DNA of 64,000 nt from Chryseobacterium sp. SORGH_AS_0447 (GCF_030818695.1 NZ_JAUTAR010000001.1:1482501-1546500), one strand, 5' to 3'. Positions 37,962-47,273 are shown, counted from the first letter of the stretch. Numbers and translations are program-made. The notes: a model not told the origin generated them from the letters alone.

Positions 37962-37969
37962 TATATTTG
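37962..37969 (+). promoter_or_regulatory. Putative -7 box for the dicarboxylate symporter
   Basis: TATATTTG, matching TAnnTTTG, 19 bases before the ATG. Confidence 0.45.
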
Positions 37970-37988
37970 CGAAACTTGAATTATTGAT

Positions 37989-39239
37989 ATGAAAGGACAA
38001 AATAAACTATTTATAGCCATTGTCATCGCACTTATCCTGGGCGTGGCAATCGGCGGACTGGTACACGTAAGCTACCCCGAAAGTGCAGAACCTTTTTCAA
38101 AAAACATTAAACTTTTAGGGACGGTTTTCATCCGCCTGGTTCAGATGATCATTGCCCCGTTGGTTTTCACCACACTGGTTGTGGGAATTGCCAAGATGAG
38201 TGATATTAAAATGATCGGGAGGGTAGGTACCAAAGCCATGCTGTGGTTTATTTCCGCCTCACTCATTTCCCTTTTTATCGGTTTGATGCTGGTAAACTGG
38301 CTGGAGCCCGGTCATGTTACCAAACTTCCGATCCAGGATGCTGCTTCTGCAGAAGAACTGCTGAAAACGAGCAAAGGATTTTCGATGGAAGATTTTGTAA
38401 AACATATTATTCCGAAAAGTATATTCGAAGCTTTTGCAACCAACGAAGTATTGCAGATCGTGGTATTTTCGATTATGTTCGGGATTGCACTGGCCAATAT
38501 GGGGGAAGAATATTCGCAGCCGGTAATCAAGTTATTTGATATTGTCGCGCACGGAATCCTGAAAATGGTAGGCTACATCATGTGGTTTGCGCCGCTGGGG
38601 GTCTTGGGAGCGATTGCTGCAGTAGTAGCCACCAATGGTTTCGAGATCTTTAAAGTATATGCCATTTACCTGAGAGACTTTTTCTTTGCTTTGGGTATTC
38701 TTTGGCTGGTTCTTCTGTTGGTTGGCTACCTGATTTTAGGAAACCGTCTTTTCGAATTATTGAGAAGAATTAAAGAGCCTTTGCTGATCGCTTTTTCCAC
38801 CACGAGCTCAGAGGCTGTTTTCCCGAAACTGGTAGAGGAGTTAGAAAGATTCGGATGCAACAACCGGGTCGTGTCCTTCATTTTGCCGTTGGGCTATTCT
38901 TTTAATCTTGACGGCAGCATGATGTATATGACGTTTGCCTCCATTTTCATTGCCCAGATCTACGGAATTGAAATGACTGTCGGGCAACAGATCACGATGC
39001 TTCTGGTATTGATGCTGACGTCCAAAGGGATTGCCGGGGTTCCGAGAGCTTCCCTGGTCATTATCGTGGCGACCTGTTCGATGTTCGGAATTCCGCCGGA
39101 AGGGATTGCCCTTATTCTGCCGATCGACCATTTCTGTGATATGGGAAGAAGCATGACAAATGTGCTGGGAAATGCCCTGGCAACTTCAGCCGTTTCCAAA
39201 TGGGAACGGCAGCTGGATAACCACGGCGGAAACCTGTAA
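37989..39239 (+). CDS. Dicarboxylate/amino acid:cation symporter (DAACS family)
   Basis: 416 residues. GltP/DctA-type membrane protein with about eight segments plus re-entrant loops. Signature stretch SSEAVFPKLVEELERFG lies in re-entrant loop HP1 and LPLGYSFNLDGSMMYM covers the NMDGT-like metal/substrate loop (here NLDGS). SKGIAGVPRASLVI is the HP2 region. It imports glutamate, aspartate or C4-dicarboxylates with H+ or Na+. Substrate specificity cannot be told. Confidence 0.9.
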   Translation: MKGQNKLFIAIVIALILGVAIGGLVHVSYPESAEPFSKNIKLLGTVFIRLVQMIIAPLVFTTLVVGIAKMSDIKMIGRVGTKAMLWFISASLISLFIGLMLVNWLEPGHVTKLPIQDAASAEELLKTSKGFSMEDFVKHIIPKSIFEAFATNEVLQIVVFSIMFGIALANMGEEYSQPVIKLFDIVAHGILKMVGYIMWFAPLGVLGAIAAVVATNGFEIFKVYAIYLRDFFFALGILWLVLLLVGYLILGNRLFELLRRIKEPLLIAFSTTSSEAVFPKLVEELERFGCNNRVVSFILPLGYSFNLDGSMMYMTFASIFIAQIYGIEMTVGQQITMLLVLMLTSKGIAGVPRASLVIIVATCSMFGIPPEGIALILPIDHFCDMGRSMTNVLGNALATSAVSKWERQLDNHGGNL

Positions 39240-39267
39240 AATATAAATCGCAGCTGATGCTGGTGAG

Positions 39268-39305
39268 TGGTCAATAGTGAATTTTTGATATTTCATTATT
39301 GACCA
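39268..39305 (+). terminator. Terminator or hairpin after the symporter
   Basis: Arms TGGTCAATAGTGA and TCATTATTGACCA pair over 12 of 13 positions around a 12-base loop, with TTTATTTTG after them. Confidence 0.65.
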
Positions 39306-39350
39306 TTTATTTTGTGAGATAAAAATTAAATCGCTTTTAAATTTTCTATA

Positions 39351-40067
39351 ATGAATTTGCAAAATCATAAAAACATCATCCAGGAAAAAGGATTCACGGT
39401 GATCAACAATATTTTTTCCGATCATGAAATCCGGAGAATTATTGAAGTGATTCAAAATATAGATACCTCAAAGGAAACTTTCAGAAAATCAGAAGACTTA
39501 TTTGCCATCCGGCAGTTTTTAAAGGAAGTTCCCGAAGTACAGGATCTGATCTTTACCGAAAATATGAAAATGGTAATCAGGAAGATTTTCGGAAATCAGT
39601 ACTTTGTGGTGAAAAGCATTTATTTCGATAAGCCTGAAACCTCAAACTGGTATGTGGCTTATCATCAGGACCTAACGATTTCAGTGGATCAAAAAATGCA
39701 GCTGGAAGGATTCGGACCCTGGACGACCAAACAGAATCAGTTTGCCGTTCAGCCACCGCTGGATATCCTGGAAAATATATATACGATCCGGATTCATCTT
39801 GATGACACAGATGAAAACAACGGAGCCCTGAAAGTAGTTCCCGGATCCCACGCCAAAGGCATTTATCGCCCGGAAACCATCGACTGGACCATTGAAACGG
39901 AAGAAATCTGCAACGTGGAAAGCGGCGGAATCATGATCATGAAACCCTTACTTCTGCACGGCTCCAACCGCACAATCAATGGAAACAGGAGAAGGGTGAT
40001 CCATATTGAATTTTCCGATAGACAACTGCCGGATGGATTGAACTGGTCGGAAAAGATGGTGTTTTAA
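39351..40067 (+). CDS. Phytanoyl-CoA dioxygenase (PhyH)-like protein
   Basis: 238 residues. Double-stranded beta-helix Fe(II)/2-oxoglutarate dioxygenase of the PhyH family. Iron triad: His and Asp in VAYHQDLTISV, and His in LLLHGSNRT; the 2-oxoglutarate Arg lies in NRRRVIHIEFS. Substrate unknown; such proteins hydroxylate small molecules in secondary metabolism or lipids. It is a monocistronic gene, with repeats following. Confidence 0.85.
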   Translation: MNLQNHKNIIQEKGFTVINNIFSDHEIRRIIEVIQNIDTSKETFRKSEDLFAIRQFLKEVPEVQDLIFTENMKMVIRKIFGNQYFVVKSIYFDKPETSNWYVAYHQDLTISVDQKMQLEGFGPWTTKQNQFAVQPPLDILENIYTIRIHLDDTDENNGALKVVPGSHAKGIYRPETIDWTIETEEICNVESGGIMIMKPLLLHGSNRTINGNRRRVIHIEFSDRQLPDGLNWSEKMVF

Positions 40068-40096
40068 AATTAAATTTGCGCTATTTACCTCTCTAC

Positions 40097-40330
40097 GGCT
40101 GATTGTTTCTGTGTATGTTACACGGTCATTGGGCTTCACCCAATGCTGTTGATTCCGCCCTTTCAGGGCTGATTGTTCTGCGTATGTTACACGGTCATTG
40201 GGCTTCACCCAATGCTGGTGATTCCGCCCTTTCAGGGCTGATTGTTTCTGCGTATGTTACAAGGTCATTGGGCTTCACCCAATGCTGTTGGTTTCACCCT
40301 TTCAGGGCTGATTGTTTCTGCATGTGTTAC
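40097..40330. repeat. Tandem ~70-bp hairpin repeat array (three full units and one degenerate)
   Basis: Units start at 40097, 40167 and 40236 (70, 69 and 70 bases) and a fourth decayed unit at 40306. Each has a hairpin CATTGGGCTTCACCCAATG and a second CCCTTTCAGGG part. Units differ by a few bases. Translation in one frame gives a low-quality peptide and is ignored. Part of a dispersed REP-like family. Confidence 0.85.
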
Positions 40331-40526
40331 AAGGTCATTGAGCTTTTACCTCATTCTTTTAGAGCTGTTGTTTTCGGATGTTTTTTATTTTACTCATCAA
40401 CCTTTATCGAAGCTGTTGATTTTACTCTTTCAAGATGTTTTGTATTATTCCGGTCTGTAAGATTCATAGCAAATATCAAATCGATTGCTCTGAAAATAAT
40501 ATTCTAAGATTGAAAGGCCATGTAAA

Positions 40527-40621
40527 GCCCTGAAAGGGCGCGATCACCAGCATCGGGTGAAGTCCGATGTACCAATTCAACACGAATGTAAAGAGCCCTG
40601 AAAGGGTGACATCAATAAACC
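40527..40621. repeat. Inverted copy of the same hairpin repeat
   Basis: About 46 bases read as the reverse complement of the tandem units (GCCCTGAAAGGGC and AGCATCGGGTGAAGTCCGATG). The hairpin stem differs from the tandem copies but stays paired (CAT-CGG/CCG-ATG instead of CATTGGG/CCCAATG), so paired positions changed together. A shorter second piece GAGCCCTGAAAGGGTG follows at ~40593. The 600-base gap contains nothing else recognisable. Confidence 0.75.
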
Positions 40622-40628
40622 GTTAAAA

Positions 40629-40659
40629 CAAAACCCTCCGGAACTTCCGGAGGGTTTTG
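40629..40659 (-). terminator. Terminator of the GH92 gene
   Basis: Stem CAAAACCCTCCGGAA with its exact complement around a very small loop; A and T runs on both sides. Confidence 0.9.
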
Positions 40660-40680
40660 TTTTTGTTGAGCAGAGTTCAA

Positions 40681-43482
40681 TTATTTTACTGAAATTTCAT
40701 CTACGAAAATATAAGCATCGCCACCCGCGCCCTGGTGCCAGTCCGGAAGCTTGCCGAAATGATAAGCTTTTACTTTAACATAACGCGCTTGCGTCGGTAA
40801 AACGTCAGTGGAGAAATCTTTTACCTGAGGCGTTTCATCTTTCGGATCCAGCGTGTTGTCTACGGTTTTCAGCAGAATGAAATCTTTTCCGTTGTTGGAT
40901 ACATAATATTCCACTTTTTTCGGCATTAAAATCCATGCCCGGCTGTCCTGAAGATAAGTGGAGGAGAGATGGGTGATCTGCTGAGGCGATTTCATATCGA
41001 TCACCGCTTCAAAAGTCTGACCCTGGTAACCGAGCCATTCGCCTTTTCTCCAGTTGGCATCTCCGTTTATTCCGTCAATTAAAGACAGTTTTCCACTCGC
41101 TGTATATTGCGGAGTCGGAGTTGAATTCACCGTGATGTCCCAATTGTTCGGCCTTCTGTTGAAAGCAGCGGTTACCACAGAGCTTTTCTCACCGTTTCTT
41201 TCTGTATACGCTGAAATCTGAGTGGTTTTCATAATCATAAACGGCCCTTTATAAGCGGTGAACGTTTTTCTTACATTGGCATCGTCTTCATCCAGTGTCA
41301 TGTAGTAGATTTTATCATCAGGATTCAGTGCAGTAATTTCCACTTTCGTATTCAGGTCGAAAATCCTTGCCGCCGCAATAACGGGAGAGGCGGTCAGTTC
41401 ATCATATTTAAAATCCCTGAACGATTTTACATTTTCAAAACCTAACTTTTTCAGTTCTTCTCTTCCTGTATTCTTAGTGATGGTTCTGGTGGTACCGTCT
41501 TCCAGGTGAATTTTAATTTCATCAAAATACGGTGTGGTCGTCTGCCATTCAGGTAACCCAGGAGTTACGGCATAGATTCCCATGACGCTTAAAATATACC
41601 AGGCGCTCATCTGGCCGCAATCCTCATTACCGATCAGTCCGTCCGGTGCATTTTTATAATAATTATTCAGGATGAATTTTATTTTGGTATCTGTTTTTTC
41701 GGGTTTCCCTACATAATTGTAGAGGTAGGCGATATGATGGCTCGGCTCATTTCCCTGGGCATATTGCCCAATTAGTCCGGTGATGTCTACCTGTTCCCGG
41801 CCGGTGGTCTTATCGGGAGCGGCAAAAATAGCATCGATAAACTGTTCGAATTTTTCCTTTCCGCCATGTGCGGCAATCAGTCCCGGGATATCCTGCTGAA
41901 CAGAATAGGAATAATGCCAGGAATTTCCTTCCGTGTAATTGTTATTCACTTCTCTCGGCTCAAAAGGCTCGTACCAGTTCCCGTTTTTTCTAGGCTGCAT
42001 AAATCCGTTCTTAGGATTGTAAAGGTTTTTCCAGTTCTGGGAACGTTTCATAAAATACTGATAATCTTCTTTCTTTCCTAAAATTTTGGCCATCTGGGCG
42101 ATGCACCAGTCGTCATATGCATATTCTACGGTTTTGGATACGCTTTCGTGCTCATCATCAATGCTGATGAAATTGTTTTGCTTGTAAGCATTCAACCCGA
42201 AAATATCCAGCATTGCCGAATGTTTGGAGGCTTCAAAGGCTTTTTCATAATCAAATCCTGTGATTCCTTTGGTCATCGCATCGGCGATTACAGAAACCGA
42301 ATGGTAACCGATCATGCATTCCGTTTCGTTGGAAGCGAGTTCCCAAACCGGAAGCTTTCCGCCCTGCTCGTATTGTTTGATAAAAGTATTGATGAAATCT
42401 GCCGTTCTTTTGCGGTCGATTAACGTCATTAAAGGATGGGCACCTCTGAAAGTGTCCCAAAGCGAGAATACCGAATAATAATCGAATCCTCTGGCCATAT
42501 AAAATTTGTTGTCTCGGCCCCTATATTTTCCGTCCACATCCATATTGATGTTCGGCTGGGTGAAAACGTGATACATTGCCGTGTAAAAAACAGTCAGCTT
42601 ATCTTTGTTGGACGATTTCACTTCGATTTTAGACAGTTCCTGATCCCAGTCGGCCACAGCCTGTCTTCTTATGGTTTCAAAATCATTCGATTTTCCTTCA
42701 GCCAGCATATTTTTTCCGGCTCCTTCATAGCCTGTTGGGGAAATGGAAACTTTTACAGCGATCTTTTCTCCTTTTTTAACTTTGGAAGAAAATGCCAGTG
42801 CCAGTTGTGTTCCGGTAAAAAGATTGTTCTCATTCTTTCCGTTTACTGTTTTTTTTGAAATTTTCATCGGCTTGGAAAACTCAATTCTGGCATAGATATA
42901 CTGATTGGTCGCCCAGGCTTCACTTCTGCGGAAAACTTCAATGGTTTTGCTGTCAATGATCTTTACTTCGCCTTCCAGCAATTTATCTCTGTGATTTAAA
43001 TCTAAAATAATATTCGCATCTCCGGCATTGTTGAAGGTGTACTCATGGTAACCGACTCTTTTAGTCGTGGTTAAACGCACATCAATATTATGCTTATCCA
43101 ATTTTACCGAATAAAATCCGGCCGTTGCTTTTTCATTTTTATGCGAAAATGATGATGAATATTCTTTGGGAGTCAGTCCAGGTTTCCCCATCGTCGGCAT
43201 TAGCATGATATCGCCGTAGTCCGAAACACCCGTTCCGTTCAGATGGGTATGGGAAAATCCGTAGATCACGGAATCGGAGTAGTGGTAGCCGCTGCAGCCA
43301 TCCCAGCTTCCGTCGATTCTTGTATCGGGAGAAAGCTGTACCATCCCGAAAGGTACGATGGCTCCCGGAAACGTATGCCCGTGGCCGCCTGTCCCGATAA
43401 ATGGATTCACATATTGCGAATAATGCTGCGAAAACAGATTATGAGCAATAATCCCAAGAAGAATGATAAATAATCTTTTCAT
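40681..43482 (-). CDS. GH92-family alpha-mannosidase with C-terminal F5/8-type C domain
   Basis: 933 residues. Signal peptide (MKRLFIILLGIIAHNLFSQ). GH92 domains (about 22-750): YVNPFIGTGGHGHTFPGA at the N-terminus, DGCSGYHYSDSVIYGFSHTHLNG, and further DCGQMSAWYILSVMGIYAV. A carbohydrate-binding F5/8-type C (discoidin-like) domain is at about 790-933 (GQTFEAVIDMKSPQQITHLS). GH92 enzymes are Ca-dependent exo-alpha-mannosidases (alpha-1,2/1,3/1,6) on N-glycans. Periplasmic or surface location. Confidence 0.9.
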   Translation of the reverse strand: MKRLFIILLGIIAHNLFSQHYSQYVNPFIGTGGHGHTFPGAIVPFGMVQLSPDTRIDGSWDGCSGYHYSDSVIYGFSHTHLNGTGVSDYGDIMLMPTMGKPGLTPKEYSSSFSHKNEKATAGFYSVKLDKHNIDVRLTTTKRVGYHEYTFNNAGDANIILDLNHRDKLLEGEVKIIDSKTIEVFRRSEAWATNQYIYARIEFSKPMKISKKTVNGKNENNLFTGTQLALAFSSKVKKGEKIAVKVSISPTGYEGAGKNMLAEGKSNDFETIRRQAVADWDQELSKIEVKSSNKDKLTVFYTAMYHVFTQPNINMDVDGKYRGRDNKFYMARGFDYYSVFSLWDTFRGAHPLMTLIDRKRTADFINTFIKQYEQGGKLPVWELASNETECMIGYHSVSVIADAMTKGITGFDYEKAFEASKHSAMLDIFGLNAYKQNNFISIDDEHESVSKTVEYAYDDWCIAQMAKILGKKEDYQYFMKRSQNWKNLYNPKNGFMQPRKNGNWYEPFEPREVNNNYTEGNSWHYSYSVQQDIPGLIAAHGGKEKFEQFIDAIFAAPDKTTGREQVDITGLIGQYAQGNEPSHHIAYLYNYVGKPEKTDTKIKFILNNYYKNAPDGLIGNEDCGQMSAWYILSVMGIYAVTPGLPEWQTTTPYFDEIKIHLEDGTTRTITKNTGREELKKLGFENVKSFRDFKYDELTASPVIAAARIFDLNTKVEITALNPDDKIYYMTLDEDDANVRKTFTAYKGPFMIMKTTQISAYTERNGEKSSVVTAAFNRRPNNWDITVNSTPTPQYTASGKLSLIDGINGDANWRKGEWLGYQGQTFEAVIDMKSPQQITHLSSTYLQDSRAWILMPKKVEYYVSNNGKDFILLKTVDNTLDPKDETPQVKDFSTDVLPTQARYVKVKAYHFGKLPDWHQGAGGDAYIFVDEISVK

Positions 43483-43582
43483 AGATAAAAATTAAAATTC
43501 CCCTAAAGTACTATAAAATTCGTTTTCACAAAAGAAAATATCTATCAGTCCTTTTACTTATTCTAAATAGCTAAAAATTACG

Positions 43583-43590
43583 TAAATTTG
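43583..43590 (+). promoter_or_regulatory. Putative -7 box for the Mrp gene
   Basis: TAAATTTG (TAnnTTTG) 19 bases before the ATG. Confidence 0.45.
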
Positions 43591-43609
43591 TAAACAATTT
43601 ATTTAGTTT

Positions 43610-44716
43610 ATGTTGACGAAAGAAAAGGTTCAGGATTTCCTTAAGGAAATAGAAGTTGATGATTTGGTGAACAACCTGCAGATCATGGGCGCTGATGTAT
43701 ATATAGACATGACGGCACACTCTCCGGCCATGCACGAAAAGAAAAAACTGGAGGCAGCCATGAAACAGGCGTTTGCCAGCGAATTTGGGGAAGAAGTGAA
43801 TCTTAAATTAAAGATCGTCTCTCCGGAGCCGAGCGAAATTCAGCAAAGTCAGATCAAAGGGAAGCAGATTCCCGGGATTCAGAATATCATCGCCATCGCT
43901 TCCGGAAAAGGAGGAGTTGGAAAGTCTACTGTTTCTGCCAATATGGCGGTGACATTAGCAAAAATGGGCTTTAAGGTAGGATTGTTGGATGCCGATATTT
44001 ATGGGCCGTCTGTTCCAACCATGTTCGATACGGAAGGCGAAAAGCCAATTTCTGTAGAGGTAAACGGTAAAAGCTTAATGAAGCCTGTTGAAAATTACGG
44101 TGTTAAAATGCTTTCAATAGGATATTTCTCTGGAGCCAACCAGGCGGTGGTGTGGAGAGGCCCAATGGCATCAAAAGCACTGAACCAGATGATCCGTGAT
44201 GCGGCATGGGGTGAGCTTGATTTCTTACTGATTGACCTTCCTCCGGGAACGGGAGATATCCACCTGTCCATTATCCAGGAAGTTCCGGTAACGGGAGCGG
44301 TTATTGTAAGTACGCCTCAGCATGTAGCATTGGCAGACGTAAGAAAAGGGATTGCAATGTTCCAGATGGAAAGCATTAATATTCCGGTACTTGGATTAAT
44401 TGAGAATATGGCCTATTTCACGCCGGAAGAACTGCCGGACAATAAATATTATATCTTCGGACAGCAGGGAGCACAATATCTGGCAGACGATCTTGGGATC
44501 CCGGTACTGGGTGAAATTCCACTGATCCAGAGCATCCGCGAAGCAGGTGATGTCGGAAGGCCGGCTGCTTTACAGGAAAATTCTACAATTGCAGAGATCT
44601 ATACCGAAACTGCCCGTAAAATGGTAGAAAGCCTGGTGGAAAGAAATAAAAACCTTCCTCCTACGGAAGCCGTAAAAATTACAACAATGGCAGGATGCTC
44701 GCCGAAAGCGAAATAA
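43610..44716 (+). CDS. Mrp/NBP35-family Fe-S carrier ATPase (ApbC-like)
   Basis: 368 residues. N-terminal DUF59-like/MIP18 domain (about 1-85), then a ParA/MinD-type P-loop (ASGKGGVGKST, residues ~101-111) and DADIYGPSVP; two Cys-rich elements are less clear except the ending MAGCSPK. It carries Fe-S clusters to apo-proteins. Followed by Nfu, a scaffold/carrier of the same pathway. Confidence 0.9.
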   Translation: MLTKEKVQDFLKEIEVDDLVNNLQIMGADVYIDMTAHSPAMHEKKKLEAAMKQAFASEFGEEVNLKLKIVSPEPSEIQQSQIKGKQIPGIQNIIAIASGKGGVGKSTVSANMAVTLAKMGFKVGLLDADIYGPSVPTMFDTEGEKPISVEVNGKSLMKPVENYGVKMLSIGYFSGANQAVVWRGPMASKALNQMIRDAAWGELDFLLIDLPPGTGDIHLSIIQEVPVTGAVIVSTPQHVALADVRKGIAMFQMESINIPVLGLIENMAYFTPEELPDNKYYIFGQQGAQYLADDLGIPVLGEIPLIQSIREAGDVGRPAALQENSTIAEIYTETARKMVESLVERNKNLPPTEAVKITTMAGCSPKAK

Positions 44717-44754
44717 GATATTCCTGCATCTGAAAACCAATTGAACTGAAAAAT

Positions 44755-45003
44755 ATGGAAACAAATATAGCACACGAAGATACCGTAACAAGAGTAATGG
44801 AAGCCCTGGAAAGCATCAGGCCTTTCCTCAATAAAGACGGAGGAGATATCGAGCTTATCGATGTAAAGGATAACCTGGTGTATGTAAAGCTTTTGGGAAA
44901 CTGTTCGGGATGTTCCCTGAATTTTTCGACCCTGAAACTTGGGGTGGAAAATACGATCAAACAGCACGCGCCTGAGATCGAAAGAGTAGTAAGCGTAGAG
45001 TAG
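44755..45003 (+). CDS. NifU C-terminal-domain (Nfu) Fe-S carrier protein
   Basis: 82 residues, one Nfu domain. The cluster-binding CxxC is in NCSGCSLNFSTLKLGVE. N-terminal RPFLNKDGGDIELIDV is typical. It carries [4Fe-4S] clusters. Starts 38 bases after Mrp, so probably co-transcribed; a terminator follows. Confidence 0.92.
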   Translation: METNIAHEDTVTRVMEALESIRPFLNKDGGDIELIDVKDNLVYVKLLGNCSGCSLNFSTLKLGVENTIKQHAPEIERVVSVE

Positions 45004-45020
45004 AACTCTGAAAAATATAA

Positions 45021-45049
45021 AAAAGACAGATCATAACGATCTGTCTTTT
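45021..45049. terminator. Bidirectional terminator after nfu
   Basis: Stem AAAAGACAGATC/GATCTGTCTTTT with a 5-base loop. Lies between convergent genes. Confidence 0.88.
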
Positions 45050-45095
45050 TTGTTTGCTTCAAAAAGTATTATATTACCTTAAAGAATTTTAAGGA

Positions 45096-45869
45096 TTAAA
45101 CAACCGGGCTCACTCCTCCGTCAATCAGATAATTGGATCCTGTGATGTAATCTGCTTCGGAGGAGACAAGAAATCCCACAAGGTTTGCAATTTCTTCAGG
45201 TTCAGCCATTCTGCCCAGCGGAATTTCTCCCACTCTGCTCATAAGCGTTTTGAAAGCTTCATCGGTTGAAATATTCGATGATTTGGCGATGTTTTCGATA
45301 AATTCGTTCATCAAAGGCGTTTTTACGACTCCCGGAGAAACAGCATTGACGCGGATTCCTTTCGGGCCGACTTCGCGTGACAATGCTTTGGTGTATGCAT
45401 TCAGCGCGGCTTTAGCGGCGGAATACGTCATGGTCATCTCCCAGAGCGGCTGTTGGGCGGCATAAGTGGAAATATTGATGATAACCCCGCTTTTCTTTTC
45501 GATCATCGTAGGCAGCAACGCCTTGTTTACACGGACCGCCGACATTAAATTCAGCTGGAAATCGTTATTCCAATGTTCATCTGTAAGGGTGCTGAAGCTT
45601 CCGCCTTCACTGAGGTTGGCACCTGCATTATTTACGATAATATCAATTCCGCCGAATTTTTCCAGAATTTCTTTGGCCATTATTTCGGCACTTCCGGGTT
45701 GGGCAAGATCTGCCTGAATAAAATAATATTCTTCCGGATTTTCTTTCGGCGGAGTTCTGGCCACTACAATAATTGTTGCCCCGGCAGTGTTAAGCTTGTC
45801 GGCGATTGCCTTTCCTATACCTTTTGTGCCTCCTGTTACAAGGGCGGTTTTTCCGTTTAATTGGATCAT
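45096..45869 (-). CDS. Short-chain dehydrogenase/reductase
   Basis: 257 residues. NAD(P)-binding GGTKGIGKAIAD, NNAGANLSEGG and catalytic Tyr-x3-Lys in YSAAKAALN with Ser in NISTYAAQ. Typical classical SDR. The gene sits downstream of a TetR gene on the same strand, with a palindromic operator before its start that matches one at the TetR promoter. It likely detoxifies or transforms a small ketone/alcohol sensed by TetR; substrate unknown. Confidence 0.9.
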   Translation of the reverse strand: MIQLNGKTALVTGGTKGIGKAIADKLNTAGATIIVVARTPPKENPEEYYFIQADLAQPGSAEIMAKEILEKFGGIDIIVNNAGANLSEGGSFSTLTDEHWNNDFQLNLMSAVRVNKALLPTMIEKKSGVIINISTYAAQQPLWEMTMTYSAAKAALNAYTKALSREVGPKGIRVNAVSPGVVKTPLMNEFIENIAKSSNISTDEAFKTLMSRVGEIPLGRMAEPEEIANLVGFLVSSEADYITGSNYLIDGGVSPVV

Positions 45870-45893
45870 AATTTTTGTTTTAAGTTATTTTTT

Positions 45894-45917
45894 ATTTTGA
45901 AACGATCGTTTTAAAAT
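45894..45917. promoter_or_regulatory. TetR operator before the SDR gene
   Basis: 24-bp near-palindrome with core AAACGATCGTTT, extended by ATTTTG at one end and TAAAAT at the other, 25 bases before the SDR ATG. It is repeated at 46531 with two changed positions. Confidence 0.78.
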
Positions 45918-45930
45918 TGGGTAAAAAATT

Positions 45931-46509
45931 TTATCTTTTTAATTGGCGGATTACAAAATCGGCCATGTCCGTAATTTTCCGGCTGTCCTGATGCAACACA
46001 AATGAATTGTACCAGCCGATCAATACACTGCCCAAATGGTCTGCAATAATACCGGCATCTTCATCAGTGGATATTTCTCCTGCATTCTGGGCTTTTTCTA
46101 TTAAATTTTGCAGGAATTGATGGTTAAAATGATCATAGGCATTTACGGCTGCCTGAATTTCCGGATTTTCACCTTCGGTTTCGAACGTTGCTTTTATGCA
46201 GAGGCAGCTGCTGGGCTCGGTAGTGATAATGTGTGCTGCATCCCGGATGAAATTTTCCAATGCCTCTATTGGTGAGCCATACTCTTTATACCGCTCTTCC
46301 GTTGCCCGGATCCGCATATCGGTGTAATTTTTAATACATCTGATAAACAGCTTCTGCTTGTCCCCAATTGTATTGTAAAGACTGCTGCTGTTGATCTGCA
46401 TCGCATCGGTCAGGTCACGCATAGAAGTTGAGGCATAACCTTTCTTCCAGAAAACTTCCATCGCTTTCTGAATTGCCTGCTCTTCATCAAATTCTAATAA
46501 TCTTGCCAT
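45931..46509 (-). CDS. TetR/AcrR-family regulator
   Basis: 192 residues. N-terminal HTH (about 10-55; EEQAIQKAMEVFWKKGYAST, MRDLTDAMQINSSSLYNTIG) and a C-terminal ligand domain with helices (ETEGENPEIQAAVNAYDHFN, SVLIGWYNSFVLHQDS). Represses itself and the adjacent SDR gene by inference from two matching operators. Confidence 0.92.
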   Translation of the reverse strand: MARLLEFDEEQAIQKAMEVFWKKGYASTSMRDLTDAMQINSSSLYNTIGDKQKLFIRCIKNYTDMRIRATEERYKEYGSPIEALENFIRDAAHIITTEPSSCLCIKATFETEGENPEIQAAVNAYDHFNHQFLQNLIEKAQNAGEISTDEDAGIIADHLGSVLIGWYNSFVLHQDSRKITDMADFVIRQLKR

Positions 46510-46516
46510 GATGGTA

Positions 46517-46554
46517 CAAAGGTATATATTATTTTGAAATGATTGTTTTAAAAT
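46517..46554 (-). promoter_or_regulatory. TetR promoter (-7 box) and autoregulatory operator
   Basis: The minus strand has TACCTTTG (TAnnTTTG) 7 bases before the ATG, so the transcript is nearly leaderless. The operator copy at 46531-46554 (core AAATGATTGTTT) lies just upstream of it, where it would block polymerase; it matches the SDR operator in 22 of 24 bases. The rest of the 760-base gap (to 47211) shows no gene, only a weak 62-residue frame. Confidence 0.7.
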
Positions 46555-47211
46555 TGAAAAAAATTTCTTCGAAGAAAAAAATAGAGGTTGTTCTCCAATG
46601 TATTTTCGACTCCAACTTTTACTTTTAATTAAATCCTTTTTCTAAATCTGAATGGTGTAAGCTACTACTATATCAATTTATAACTTAAGGATGTACGTAA
46701 ACTATATTTATTAGAGAAAAATCAATTTTAATAATATATTGTGGTATATTGAAGTATATTAAGATCAAAAAAATGCGATCAATTACGGGAAAGACAGGTC
46801 TATACTTGATTGTGTGGATGAGCACCTTACTTATTAAACCACAAATTATACCTGTAATTTCTAACAATGGTAGATTTTTCATCTTTATTTTTGCATTTTT
46901 TAACAAAAGCTCAGAAAAAATTAGGAAATTTTCATAGTAATAATTCTACGTTCAGATGAGTGTTTTATGTATTATTTTTGCTGAAATTTTTTTGCAACGC
47001 TTTATACAAAGGCTTTTTGTAATATAATTTTTTGTTTCATTTTTTTGCTGAGTATTTCCTGCCAATTGCTAAAATAAGAAACAGGAAATTCTGAAAGTTC
47101 TGAGGTCGATACGCTGTACAAAATACCGCATCCTTTTCAAACAGATAAAAATTGTAATGAATAATATGGTATTTGGTCTGCTACTTGTTATGCAATTGTA
47201 AATTAATTCAA

Positions 47212-47244
47212 AAAATGATTTCCTACATAGCGGGAGATCATTTT
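47212..47244 (+). other. Long hairpin before the response regulator
   Basis: Arms AAAATGATTTCCT and its near complement (GGGAGATCATTTT) form a 13-bp stem (two G-U) with a 7-base loop 30 bases before the start of the LuxR-type gene. No T run, so perhaps a 5' leader structure or attenuator. Confidence 0.45.
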
Positions 47245-47273
47245 ACGGAATATCTTGTCAAAAAAACTAGACT

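Noticed and set aside
40097..40330. CRISPR array
   Set aside because: Units are ~70 bases and directly adjacent with no unique spacers; each unit holds hairpins. No cas genes.
40103..40507. 134-residue frame across the tandem repeats
   Set aside because: It is a translation of the repeat array (the same peptide recurs and shifts frame in later units), not a gene.
46749..46937. 62-residue frame before the response regulator
   Set aside because: AT-rich, no -7 box near, no family resemblance; the hydrophobic stretch is what random AT-rich DNA gives.
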